A stretch of DNA of 64,000 nt from Benincasa hispida (Eukaryota > Streptophyta > Magnoliopsida > Cucurbitales > Cucurbitaceae): the NCBI RefSeq assembly GCF_009727055.1, contig NC_052350.1:29554000-29617999 (forward strand). Reading direction: 5' to 3'. Within the stretch, counting starts at the first letter, position 1, and each line of letters begins with the position of its first letter. The notes beneath the pieces are model-generated. The model ran no database searches and was not told the origin of the DNA. It was given only the letters and a program-made list of their open reading frames with translations. The position numbers and the translations under genes are program-made. Positions 1 to 10,739 of this stretch are shown here, piece after piece.

Positions 1-170
1 ACATCCACCTCTGACGATGAATTCAACAACCAACTCTGGCAACCATCTCTAGTGACCACCTCTGACAACCAACTCTCAACAATGACTACCTCCAACGTCT
101 AACTCTAGCGACCAACTACATCGATTATCTCCAAAGACCAATTCTAAAGATTAACTTAATGACCAATTAG
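1..170. repeat. Degenerate tandem repeat
   Basis: Imperfect repeats of a roughly 12 to 24-bp unit, with words such as CGACCAACTC and GACCACCTCTGA recurring, run from the window edge to about 170 and then fade into AT-rich DNA. No reading frame is kept open, so this looks like an eroded minisatellite or the tail of a larger element cut by the window. Confidence 0.45.
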
Positions 171-212
171 ATAAATCATATGCTAAAAAAGCTTTGGCTA
201 TGAAAGTATTTT

Positions 213-1014
213 GGGCAAGATACACTTTTGTTCCTCTGAGGTTTGAGCTTAATGTCTATTTGATCACCGAGGTTTCAAAAGCTACATTTTAGTCCATGAG
301 ATTTGGGAAATAGTTCTAAATGATCCCTAGGTTAATTTAACTATTAGTTGACTAACAAAAATTTGACGTGACATGTTGAGGTGGCAAATTTAAAATGAGA
401 CGGAGAGTTTTCCTAATTTTATATTATTTTTTTATAATACAGGATCTCTTTCAATTATTTTTTTAGTTTTTTAATCTTTCTTTCCTCCTCATCCTTATTG
501 GTGCTATCCATCTTTCCCCCTTTCTCTCTCTTTTTTTCTCTAATCTTATCCACATCAAATTTCCTCCCAACCATCCAAAAATTCCCCCAAGCGCCCTCAA
601 ATCTCCATTAATGACATCTCTTCAAAGCCCTCTCACTTCAAATTCTCAATCTAATACCTAAAATGAATTGAGTTTGCTAAATTTTGTGACCCATTTGGGT
701 TTCTTTTGCCCATAAGTAACCTCCATTACTTAAGCTTCATTCAATTTTAAATGTCTCTCAAGTGCCCTTGTTAGCAATAATATATGTAAGTAATTTAACC
801 AATGATATAAAATTAATAAATAATCACACCTCATTTAGAATTAGCCACCTCAACGTGCCACATCAAATTTTCGTTAGTCAGCTAACGGTCAAATTAATCT
901 AGAGACTATTTAAAACTATTTTTCAAACCTCATGGACTAAAATGTAGTTTTTGAAATCTCAGGGACCAAATAGATACTAACCCAAAACTCAATGACCAAA
1001 AATGTATTTTGTCC
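213..1014. mobile_element. Foldback MITE, Mutator-like
   Basis: The two ends are long imperfect inverted repeats of about 190 bp: the left arm (from 213) reads into 'GGGCAAGATACACTTTTG' and the right arm (about 830-1014) is its diverged reverse complement. It is flanked by a 9-bp direct repeat with one mismatch, AAGTATTTT at 204-212 and AAGTATTCT at 1015-1023. A 9-bp duplication with long terminal inverted repeats is typical of Mutator-like elements. The roughly 420-bp centre has no coding potential, so it is non-autonomous. Confidence 0.7.
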
Positions 1015-1023
1015 AAGTATTCT

Positions 1024-1607
1024 TAAATACGATATTAAAATTATATTAATTTGATGATAATAAAACACTTTTAAGTATATAACAAACCAAAATAAATTTG
1101 TTTGCTTTTTATAAAGGTGTCAAATTTAGTTCTAATGCTTTAATTTTTTTTTTTTTTTCCAATTTAGTCATTCACAGTGGGTGAATGTAAAAGTTAATGG
1201 ATTGAAAAACATGCATGCCAAAATACGGGGAAACGACCAAATTTTAGAGGTAAAAAATGTCATTCAAGATTAAATTTTAAAAAAAAAAAAAAAGTACCAA
1301 TTTTTAGATAGTTGGAGGAGCAAATAGTAAATTTTCTCTATTAGATGATATGTCTTCTTCTAAGATTTTGTCAATTTATTAAGAATTGCGACGTGTAACC
1401 TTGTCATTAACTAATTTTAAAATCTCCCAATAGTAAAAAAAATTAAACTGAAACTTGTTTTTAGTACAACAATTGTATTGGATGAGAGATTAAACTTGGA
1501 TCGGAGTGCATATCAATATCGTTTAGTTAAACTCACTTTGGCATTAATTGAAACTCTTAAACTATATAAATTAAGTTGAAAAAATATTTAAATATTATAG
1601 ATTAAGG
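1024..1607. other. AT-rich spacer
   Basis: No gene, RNA or clear element recognised. Poly-T and poly-A runs occur near 1146-1159 and 1279-1293, and the text around 1110-1330 resembles the diverged 'observations of open A/T tracts' common in plant repeat remnants. Confidence 0.5.
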
Positions 1608-1611
1608 TATA

Positions 1612-1940
1612 GATTTAAATTCTATTTTAGCCCCTCAATTTTGAATATTGTTCTATTTTGGTCCCTGAACTTTAAAAAAAGTTCGTTTTAGTCTATAAAC
1701 TTTTAAAAATATTTATTTTAAACTCTACTATTAAAATTATGTTAACACTTCAACAAAAATGTGAGGGAGTTTGTATTTTTTGGATGATTAGGCTCTAGAT
1801 GTATTGAGCAAGATGAAGGTGAAATAAAATGTCAACAACCAACACATCCAAATACTGAACAACCAAAATTTTGAGCTAAAAATGTCTTTTAAATTCTTCC
1901 AGTTTACCACCTTATTCAAAATTGAAACTCTAGATTTTTT
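1612..1940. mobile_element. MITE, left half (split by LTR insertion)
   Basis: This resembles the left part of the element at 52705-53213, including the shared terminal phrase 'TTTAAATTCTATTTTAG' and the internal stretch ending in 'TTCAAAATTGAAACTCTAGA'. It stops at 1940, where an LTR begins with TGTTGGGG. Its right half resumes near 4392. The split dates the LTR material as younger than the MITE. Confidence 0.6.
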
Positions 1941-3665
1941 TGTTGGGGTTGATGCCCAAATCTCATAGGGTCCAGTAGTTTGTAAACATGTGTATGAACA
2001 AACTTTTTTTATGTAATAATATGAGATATTTTCTTCACTATTGTCTTTGTAATATGAGATATTTTAGTTGCATTAACCACAAACCAATAAACTAAGATCC
2101 TTAGTTATCTTTGTAACTTAAGTAGGTATGTGATGACATACAAGTGGATCGTGCTTTAAGTGATTACCTAAATAGTCTATAGTATATGGATAAATGAGGG
2201 AAACTTTATCCTGTCGATGCTATGAGTGTGGCCCACTTTGTAGATGTTACAAGTGTTGTAAAGTACTACAAATGGTCTGATCCTAACCATTCATGTATTA
2301 GACATGCGAGTGGGGATGTTCTATACAAAAGAGTTTGTATAAGACCGGACTACGAAATGTTTAGTCTCGTTATATAACGCCGTTCATGATAGAGACTTTC
2401 ATTTCACTAGGATGACCATAGGTAACATGACTTTAATCCTGAGTGAGTTGGGAACTCCTGCCTATGAGGGCGGTCCTTTGATTTGTATGGATGCAAGTGG
2501 CCAGGTCGCCGATTCAAACCTACCATTTTGGGGATTCGTTTGATTTGGGAGCTGGGAACTCAGCTACACAAGATGGAGTCTGTCTCTTATACACATCTAG
2601 ATGTGTATAAGAGACAGCCTCAATCCTAAGTGAGTTGGAAACTCCTGCCATTGAGGGCGGTCATTTGATTTGTATGGATGCAAGTGGCCAGGTCGTCGAT
2701 TCAAACCTACCATTTTGGGGATTCGTTTGATTTGGGAGCTGGGAACTCAGCTACACAAGATGGAGTTCACTCCTTCCTCGATTTAGGGGTAAGTAGATAA
2801 ATTGTTGCCTTACGGGCTGATTCCGGGACTTGAACAATATGGCGCCACACCTTCTCTTGGCCCGAGAAGGATTTACTCATAGTAGGACTATGATGTATTG
2901 TTCATTAGAGGAATCAATGGTACTAGAGGAGTTAGACGTAATTATAAGGGCAAAATGGTAAATTGGCCCGATTGTACTTACGAGCAATTTGTGAAGAGTC
3001 ATCATACTATTGATTGGTTATATTCAATGGATACAGAAATATATTTGTAGAACGAAGAATGCAACTATCAGTCTTTAGTGGAATGCCTGGCAGTTAACGG
3101 ATGGTGGATATCGTGATTAAAGAGTTTAGTCAGTTATTCACATACCGTTGAAGCTTCAAGCTACAAGTCCAAAAGGTCCTCTTGGTAGCTCAATAGATTC
3201 ATGTTGAGAATCAGTTTTTCCGTTAGTTTGAAGTGTTCAAACTAACAAGAGGAAATTTGATTATATATGATGCAATTAAATTGCATCAATTATATGAGAT
3301 ATAATTGACTTAATGTATTTGATACATTGTTTGGAGGAATTATTATTAAATGCTATAAGGGAGAAAAAGAACTATAGTTTATATATTGCATGAGATGTGA
3401 TATTGAAACTATAGGTTATGAATATATTGATTATATTTGTAATTAAATCAATTATAGGATAATTGGTTACGATTTTTTCTCCCATAACAAACTTAGTAGG
3501 AAGTTGTGATCAGTTATGGTAACTAATGGATAAAATGAAAATTGTATTCATTTTTACATAAGGTGATCAAAAGATTTTTCCCAACCAAACTCCCGATGAT
3601 AGAGGATCTCCCGATACATTTTCCACCCTTTCCCATCGATTTCTACTGTCGGGAGAAGTGCGATT
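1941..3665 (+). mobile_element. Copia-type LTR, truncated
   Basis: This begins TGTTGGGG and follows the solo LTR at 40504-42617 over most of its length, with shared blocks such as 'TCCAGTAGTTTGTAAAC' near the start, 'CTAGGATGACCATAGG' and 'ATTTGGGAGCTGGGAACTC'. The match fades around 3300-3600 and the 3' end is missing: from about 3670 the sequence is a different, Ty3-like LTR. It contains the adapter at 2580-2617 and a local duplication around it, so its true length is shorter than shown. Confidence 0.7.
2580..2617. other. Nextera mate-pair junction adapter (contaminant)
   Basis: Bases 2580-2598 are exactly the 19-bp Tn5 mosaic end CTGTCTCTTATACACATCT, and 2599-2617 are its perfect reverse complement, joined with no gap. 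This 38-bp palindrome is the circularisation junction adapter of the Nextera mate-pair library protocol. It has no place in a plant chromosome and means adapter-containing reads were assembled here. Confidence 0.97.
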
Positions 3666-3669
3666 TCTT

Positions 3670-4391
3670 GTAGTGTTTGTGTTCTTTCGGGTTCACTCCT
3701 ATGACTGTTTTGTGCACCCTCGGATTCACACCTATGACTGTTTTGTGTACCCTCAGGTACACACCCATGGCTGAATATATGCTCCTTCGAGATTGCACCT
3801 ACGACTGATATGTGTTCCTTTGGGATACATGCCTATGACTGCTATGTTTTCCTTCTGAATCATGTTTACGACTGATTTGTAACTATTTGGGTCACCACGA
3901 CTTATATACTATAGGATGTACATCGTTGCCTAGATAAGAAGGTTAACATGTTTACCTAGAGGGTCCAGTAATGAGTCACTTACTAAATATTTCATACTTA
4001 CTTTTTCTTATTTTATGTTTTTCAAATAAGAACAAAAATAGGGTCAACGAGTGACAAGCGAGACCCATGACAGTGCCATATGGGACAAGAGAAATCGCTT
4101 CCACTCAATCTATGTTTTTAAGCTATTTGAATATTTTGAATTAGATCTTGATGTTGGACAGAAAACTTTATTGTTTTGATTGTTTTTTTTTTTTTATAAA
4201 TGTTTTTTCAGGGAACCTCAAGTAATTGTTTCATTTGTTTGTTTAAGTATTAATTTAATAAATTGATTTAAAATTGTCACCCCTGTTTTAATAAATTTTT
4301 TCTTTAATGGTCAAAATGCTTTGGATGTAAATGTGCAATAGTAAGGTAACAACCTTTATTAGAGTTCTTGGATGGTCGAGTCGTTATAAAA
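3670..4391 (-). mobile_element. Ty3-like LTR fragment, reverse orientation
   Basis: Read on the minus strand, this matches the first part of the LTR at 23374-24830 and the one at 7942-10579. The outer end near 4391 reads TAACGACTCGACCATCC, a diverged version of the TGTAACGATCCGACC terminus. The shared text 'TCACTTACTAAATATTTCAT' / 'ACTCAGTAAGTGACCC' and the minisatellite (3685-3890) confirm the relationship. Only the terminal portion is present. Confidence 0.65.
3685..3890 (-). repeat. 31-32 bp minisatellite inside LTR
   Basis: About six to seven imperfect units follow one another, each like 'TTCGGGTTCACTCCTATGAC' followed by TGTTTTGTG. The same unit, in the opposite orientation, forms the arrays at 23866-24120 and, in shorter form, 9075-9160. 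Confidence 0.8.
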
Positions 4392-4556
4392 ATAAGCATT
4401 TTTTAAAGTTTATGATTAAAATGGATAAATTTAGGGACCAAAATAAAATAATATTCAAAGTTCAAGAACTAAAACGAATATTTTTTAAAGTTTAATTACC
4501 AAAATAGAATATTAATCGAAGTTTAGAGATCAAATTAGAATTTAAACCTAAAATAT
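4392..4556. mobile_element. MITE, right half (split by LTR insertion)
   Basis: This continues the element interrupted at 1940. It contains the inverted counterpart of the left end ('TTAGAATTTAAACCTAAAAT') and the phrases 'GGGACCAAAATAAAATA' and 'AAAGTTTAATTACCAAAATAG', which correspond to the right arm of the intact relative at 52705-53213. Confidence 0.55.
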
Positions 4557-5751
4557 ACCTTCATTTAATATGTCGAAAAAAAAAAGAAAGCTTTTTACTC
4601 CCACTATAAAACAGTCACGGTAAAAATAAAGTTAGAAGTTTATTTGGAGTTGCCTTACAGTTATTTACTTTTTTTCGTTGTTGGGTTCTACAAATTTATT
4701 TATTTCATTAACTCGAATTTATTATTGTCAAAGTAATTTGCCATAAATAATTAGGCTGAAATTTATACTTCCACTTCTAAAAAATATAGCAATACAATTT
4801 AAGTTCAAAGTTATTATTTTTTATTTTTTTGGAAGAAGTAAAAGTTTATTTTTTACTCAAAAAAATCAGTTTGTCTAAATTTTGTCGCTTGAATAAATTT
4901 TTTAATTTTTAATTATTAACCATATCAATTAAAACTCTAAACTTTTAATAATGAATCAATTTAAATTTTGAGTTGAGATTTCATCTAAAATCATCTAACA
5001 TAATTCTCACATATTTGTTAGACTTCTTTAAATATTGTTAGTGCAATATTAGAGAAAAATATCATAATCAATATAAGCACACTTTTTCATCTTCTCTTCC
5101 TTTATTTTTCTCTACCTTTTTTTTGAAAGATTTAAGGGATTTTTTCCCCTAATTTGGTGAAACTTTAGAGAAAAATAATATTATTTAAGTGATATTTAGT
5201 TCATTTTAAATAAATAATAATAATTATGCATCATTAACCCATCGATCTAAGTTAATTCATTTATAAAAATTTATAAATTTAATTGATCAAGTTAAAGTTT
5301 TTTTATTGGTGCTACTAGTGTTAGCATTTCGTTTTAAAACAGTTAATGCATGTGGTATAATATTTCTTTTAATGCAAGAGTTAATCTAAATTATAGAAAA
5401 ATAAAACAATCAAATAGATAATAGCATTTCTTACATTAAATTTGAGCAGCTTTTCATATGTTTGATATCTCTATTTTATTTTTACTTATTTAGAAAAAAA
5501 AATTACATGATAACTTTTTTTTTCTTTGAGACTTTGATTGATACAACATCCAAAATTTAGTGTTAAAAATTAAAGGATTAAATATTAAGAAAAACAAACT
5601 CTAAACTTTATATTTTGTTTAAAAAAATATTCTTATCATTTCAAAAATTTGAATATCAGCCTTGATCCTTCATAAATGTTTCAAAACTAGTCTAAGAGTA
5701 TTAGGATAAAAAATAAGACGTTATCTAGAAAGAAAATAAAAATCCAAATAA
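4557..5751. other. AT-rich spacer
   Basis: No gene or RNA recognised on either strand. Long A/T runs dominate, and no open frame shows a recognisable domain. Confidence 0.5.
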
Positions 5752-5759
5752 TATCACAC

Positions 5760-6493
5760 CTATGAAGCACAGATACAGATACGGCTACATAATACAGATA
5801 CGATCGGATACGGCGATTTGTCAATTTCTGAAAAATTAAGATACGGATACGTCTAAGGATGCGTCATTTTTTATATATATTTTTAATATATATATTTCTA
5901 AAAAACGAGGATACTGATACGTTGAAGAAAAAATTTCTTTTTCTTTAAAAAAATCTAAGATATAGATAAATTTAGCATACAAGTTAATAACATTAGTACA
6001 AAATAGAATACAAACACTGAAATACAATACAAAAAAACAACATCTAAGATGTTGAAGTACAATATTTAATAAAATGCAATAGAAAAATGACTCATATTGC
6101 AAAGTAGAAAAATAAGAAGATTAGAGAAAGAAGTATGAAGATAAACGAAAAATTTCTTTATTGAATTGGTGAAGATATACAAATGGTTTATATTTTGGTA
6201 GACTTTGTAGGGACTCAAATGTGAAGATAAAGATTAGATGATTCTAGTATAGAGTTTGGTCCATTATTTATTTTTGTTTTATTTTTAGTTTTGAACTCGA
6301 GTAGTGAGCTTTTTAAATAGGTTGTTTAGTTTTAGATTGGAAAATATTAGATGAGTTACTTACCTTTTTCTTTTAAAAAAGTATGCGTAGAAATAGATAC
6401 GTCAAATCGCGTGTTAGATACATATATATGGAAGTATTCGATACGTGTCTGATACGAATTTTTTGCTCCACATGAAGTATCTGTACTTCATAG
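5760..6493. mobile_element. Non-autonomous hAT-like element, copy 1
   Basis: Terminal inverted repeats read CTATGAAGCACAGATAC at the left and the reverse complement of CTATGAAGTACAGATAC at the right. It is flanked by a perfect 8-bp direct repeat, TATCACAC, at 5752-5759 and 6494-6501. An 8-bp duplication is the hAT signature. The interior has no transposase. Related copies lie at 15709-16343 (reverse) and 16841-17548 (same orientation). Confidence 0.8.
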
Positions 6494-6501
6494 TATCACA
6501 C

Positions 6502-7190
6502 CATTCCAAATCACGGTCGCTCTTGTTCCAATTATTAGTTTTTATATAAAATGAAAAAAAATTGTGGATAATCCAATGAGGGAAGATGAACGGCGTTAGT
6601 TAACGATGGAATAAATTGGATGGTGGATAATTAATTGGAAAGTTGAAAAAGTGTGACAGTGAGCTTATTAAATGTTTTTAGAATTCAAGGACTATTGGTT
6701 GGTTATTCTTTCTCTTTCTCTTTTTCCTTTTTTACCCCTTCTCTTTTTCCTCATTTTTTTTTACTTTTTTTTTCCCTCTCCATTTTCAATTTTTTACCCT
6801 TTTCCATAAGTTTCTTAAGTAAATTACTACATTATCAATATAAGTGAACAAATGATAAATAAAAGGAAAAACTATTTTTTTTATATTCCTGACTTTTAAA
6901 AAACATGTCTTTTCGGTGAGTCTTCAAAATATATCTTTTTAGTCATCAAATTTTTCAGAATGGATAGATTTAGTTCTTGAGTCTTTAAAATGTACCCCTT
7001 TAGACCCAAAATTTTTAAGAATAGATTTAAAAAGTTGTTTAGTATTTTTATTTTTCTTTAACTATAGGACATTTTGAATTATGAAAATAAGTTTAGAATC
7101 AATTTAGAGAGAATAGGTAATTTCTTAATTTAAAATAATAAAAAAATTATTGCAGTGATCTTTTAAACCTATTTTTAAAAGCTCAGTGAC
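6502..7190. other. AT-rich spacer
   Basis: No gene seen. A pyrimidine-rich tract of mostly T and C runs from about 6706 to 6800, and a short open frame there (6653-6847) is a low-complexity artefact. Confidence 0.5.
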
Positions 7191-7196
7191 TAAGAC

Positions 7197-7480
7197 TCCG
7201 TTTGGTAACCATTTAGTTTTTTGTTTTTATTTTTGAAAATTAAGCCTATTTCATCAACATTTCTTACAATGATTGACATTTTTCTTAAGTATAATGGATG
7301 AATTTTTAATTGAATTCTAAAAACAAAAACAACTTTTTGAAAACTATTTTTTTAATTCTCAAAATTTGACTTGATTTTTTAAATCATTGGTAAAAAGTAG
7401 ATAGCAGATGAAGAAATTTGGAGGTGAAAGTAGTGTCTATAAGTTTAATTTTAAAAAACAAAATGGTTATCAAATGGAGT
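7197..7480. mobile_element. MITE of the 'TTTGGTAACCATTT' family
   Basis: This opens with CGTTTGGTAACCATTTAG and closes with the inverted 'AAAACAAAATGGTTATC' near 7455-7473, with the family's middle text 'TTGGTAAAAAGTAGATA'. Relatives occur near 13960-14215, 14209-14520, 18047-18340, 19510-19830, 21268-21420 and 50545-50800. The family is small, palindromic and non-coding. Confidence 0.55.
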
Positions 7481-8254
7481 GTAAAAAAATATGTTTTAAA
7501 AACTTAGGGATCAAATGGACTATTATAAAAAACTCGAGGACTAAAAGTATATGTTTTGAAAATTCAAATATCAAACCCACGTATTCTTTCAAAACTCAAG
7601 AACTAAAAAAAAGTTACTTTTCCTTAACAAAAACATATAATTTAGAATGGATGTTATTTCTGTATAACATTTAGTAAAGTTGATAGTCTGTTAAGCTTAA
7701 TTGAAGTTGACAATACAATAGCAATGTTGTAGTAAAAAAAGATAGAAAAGTATTTTTTTTTTTTTACCAATAAAAGATCAACCAAAATAATCAACATGAG
7801 TATAACTCAACTGGTTAAAAATATATATTTAGCCAAATGTTAGAGGTTCACAATTTTCACCACGTTTTTTGTTGAGAATGCTACCAAAGTCCTACATTGG
7901 CATTAGATAAAGAGAGGATAATGGGTATATAAGGGACGACATGTAACGATCCGACCCCCTAGGACCTAGGTAAGGCCGTTACTAAAATAAATGCATGCAA
8001 AGAATGCATTCTCTGGGCACATAGGATTAAACGTAAAGCTGCGCTTTCTTGGCGGAGTTTTAGGCGGCAAGAGACTTTAGGGCTTGAAAGCGAATTTGGA
8101 AGTAGGCCTCGCTTTTCGGTCGATCCGGAATGGATCGGTTAAACATTCTATTAGGGAGCCTGGTCTTGACTCTTCTGTGTGGTATTCATTCTCGTTCGGC
8201 TCTTGGAATCACATCCAGCCGTGGTTGGAACAGCTCGCAAAATCCAACCACTTC

Positions 8255-8291
8255 GGCTCGAACCCGCAACTTCCGCCTTGACAGGGCGGTG
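8255..8291 (-). pseudogene. trnD-GUC: Fragment of plastid-type tRNA-Asp (GUC)
   Basis: On the minus strand the sequence matches the anticodon arm through T arm of plastid-type trnD: ACCGCCCTGTCAAGGCGG, with GTC at the anticodon, then the GCGGGTTCGAGCC T-arm text. The acceptor and D arm are missing, so it cannot make a working tRNA. Confidence 0.75.
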
Positions 8292-8302
8292 GGCGAGCAT
8301 CC

Positions 8303-8383
8303 GGAATAACTAATGAATTACAACTCTATTGTACCGCAATTGGTGCATTAGTCTTTGCAGCCTTAATGCTTTTTGCCGGTTTT
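8303..8383 (+). pseudogene. psaA: psaA fragment (photosystem I P700 apoprotein A1)
   Basis: In frame on the plus strand, 27 codons read through [20 protein letters not shown] and AG, a well-known conserved stretch of the plastid photosystem I core protein PsaA, within a membrane helix. The match stops at about 8383, where the expected W-F-H-Y-H does not follow. It is a non-functional scrap of a gene of about 750 codons. Confidence 0.85.
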
Positions 8384-9074
8384 CGTGGCGTGCCTATTCT
8401 CCTTGTCCACAGGGTACCTTTGTTTCCACGACGGCATCTAGAGCATTCCAACAAACTGACTTCTTGATCTTCGAGAAGGGTAGGCTCGCAGCTTCGCTCA
8501 GCGGAAGAGCATTTCGAAACTATTAGTCAAGCGGGAGCGCCCAACCTATGGGCTTTGAAAGGATAGGGGAAGGGAATAAAACAAAGAGGGTCACTCCTTT
8601 TAGGAACATGGCTCGTTCATGAGAACGACGCTCAGTCATTTGAAGTAAATGCTATTAAAAACAAGAGAAGTTCAAAAGACGTTTATTAAATACAATTGTT
8701 AAAAACAATAATAGGGTACCCATAAATCATAAAGGTTAATAAGTATATATGAAAAACAATTCTTAATAATAAGTTTCAAACATCAAAACTAAATATTAAG
8801 AGAAACATGAAAAGAACTCTAAATCTCATGATGCGGAAGCATAAAAAAAACTAGTCCCAGTGGCTCGATCATGAATTCCGCTGGGCCATCGCCGATGCAT
8901 CTCTACCCTTACCTGAAACATCAACATAAGAAAGAATGAGTATAAAATACTCAGTAAGTAACCCCACCACTAGGGTCAGGCTAGGCATCTATGTCCTCTA
9001 GATACCCATATATGGCACATAAATACATGTAACGTTAAGAGACTGAGTTTTATCCTATTGTAGTTAAGTATGCC

Positions 9075-9160
9075 CACAAAACTGGTGAATCCCGAAGGAA
9101 ACACAAAACTGATGAATCCCGAAGGAAATACAAACTGGTGAATCCCGAAGGAAACACAAA
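9075..9160 (+). repeat. 26-27 bp minisatellite inside LTR
   Basis: Three full units share the core 'GGTGAATCCCGAAGGAAA' followed by CACAAACT, starting at about 9084, 9111 and 9137, plus a partial unit. It is the short version of the arrays at 3685-3890 and 23866-24120, at the matching place in a related LTR. Confidence 0.85.
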
Positions 9161-10739
9161 CTGGTCAGCATCTAACTAATCAATGAGGATATTCACACAG
9201 TCTTAACGTGCTAAGATTCAACATTGTACGGTTCTAAAGCATACATAAAAATCCTTAATACCATGGCTGCATCACATACCCATAATTCTTAACAATATAT
9301 TATACATCATCCGTGTATAACTTATATCATAAATCCACAACATACAAGTATACCTTAATGGCAGCAAATCAGACATCGACATATGAAGACACATACTATC
9401 ACATACTAACGATCAAGCACTTAGGTGTGTATGTAAATAAATCAGAATTTGTGCCAGAACATACTTTGATTCAAGTCATACTGTCAATCAACATGCTAAC
9501 ATTTACCATAACATACACTTATCATGCTAGCATACAACTAGAGCCTGGCCCGTGGACAGTTCCAATAATAAGATTACTTACCTCGAGTCGATACTCTACA
9601 GATAAAAAGTTTTAGACCACCAAACTATGACGAAAATCCAAAGTAGCGGTCCTAACAACAAAACAACTCTCAAATTTCAGTTGAAGCCATAATTGTAAGA
9701 CTTCAGGTCCAAGTCCAAACTATCAAGAACTTTCTCAAAGAAAGAAAAACACTTCCACCTTCCACGACGGTGCCTCCTTTGAATTCCAAACTCCCTGATG
9801 ACTTAAGCTTGAAACAAAATTCAATAAAGACGAGTCATAACACTGAAACACAATATTAATGGCCAAGAGAACGAAACGAACCGACACAACCTTGCCCCAA
9901 TAGATCTGACGAAGACCAAAACGGATCCGACGTGGCAGGGCGACGACAGCCGGTAGCGAAGCGGTTAGGGTGGCGGACACATGGGAGCTGGATCCGAGAC
10001 GTCGATCGGAGGCGGCGTGACTTGACCGGTTGGCGAGAACCGTTGTGAGCGAAGGGCGAGGGAAGCAGTGCAGTCAAATCCCTAGAACCGACACGAACGA
10101 CTTTGGGGAGATGTAGCGGTGCACGAGAACGAGCGGCACGTGCGCGGCTAGGTCTGAGACGTCGATCGGAGGTGGCACGGCTTGACCGGTCGGTAAGATG
10201 GGAGCGAAGAGCGAGGGTTGCCGAGAGAGAAAGAGATGTGAGCGGCTAGAAGGGGCGGCTATGAGGGAGATGAGGGTGCCCTTTTTATTTTAAAAAAACT
10301 AATAATAATAATAATAAAGGAAAATAGTATATCTCTAATTAAATCCTTTCCTTAACCCACTTTATACTATTTAATCCCTTTCCTTTTTTCAAAAATAATT
10401 AATTTCTGCTATAACTTTTCAAATTGAATAATTTTTGAATAAATTCCACGACAACACTTAAATCCTCGTATTTATACTTTAAATTCAGAATTTCAAACAT
10501 GCCCTTCAACTAAGGACAATTACTGAAAGGGAAATTTTTACATTATTAATAAATAAATAAAAAGGTGTGGGATGTTACATGACAACTATCTCCATTGGTT
10601 TGAGATCTTTTGAGGTGAGATCAAAAGCAAAACCATGAGAGTTATATCCAAAATGGACAATATCATACAATTATGGAGATAGTTTGTGAAGATAGTTAGA
10701 GGGTCGTTGTTCCTAACAATTTTATTATAAGAAAATTTA

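Larger units (their letters stand above)
8005..8640. other. Organelle-derived insert (NUMT/NUPT)
   Basis: This block is clearly more GC-rich than its surroundings and is absent from the related LTR at 23374, where the sequence passes directly from the 'ATGCATG' region to the 'GGGTACCC' region. It contains a plastid trnD piece (minus strand) and a psaA piece (plus strand) only 11 bp apart. These genes are not adjacent in plastid DNA, so the block was probably assembled in a mitochondrial genome that had captured plastid fragments and then moved to the nucleus. The edges are estimates. Confidence 0.7.
7942..10579 (+). mobile_element. Long TGTAAC...GTTACA solo LTR (Ty3-like)
   Basis: This begins TGTAACGATCCGACCCCC and ends GGGATGTTACA, with CGACA before it (7937-7941) and TGACA after it (10580-10584), a 5-bp target duplication with one transition. 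It has no primer site or pol genes, so it is a solo LTR or a large non-autonomous element. It carries an organelle-derived insert (about 8005-8640), the minisatellite at 9075-9160, and a GC-rich zone (9880-10250) in which a block starting GAGACGTCGATCGGAGG is duplicated at about 9996 and 10157. Relatives are at 23374-24830 and, reversed, 3670-4391. Confidence 0.7.
7870..10718 (+). mobile_element. Short solo LTR split by a larger LTR
   Basis: The outer parts, 7870-7941 and 10585-10718, form one continuous LTR of about 206 bp once the 7942-10579 insert is removed. It starts TGTTGAGAATGCTACC, contains a TATA-like 'GGGTATATAAGG' immediately before the break, and ends GTTGTTCCTAACA. No internal retrotransposon genes adjoin it, so it is a solo LTR or a small TRIM-like remnant. 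Its own target duplication is not clear in the flanking T-rich DNA. Confidence 0.65.

Noticed and set aside
8084..8526. Two open frames in GC-rich DNA
   Set aside because: They cross the trnD and psaA fragments in and out of frame; the block is transferred organelle DNA, not a gene.
9735..10077. Possible host proteins in the GC-rich region
   Set aside because: Overlapping open frames without a known domain inside an LTR with an internal duplication.
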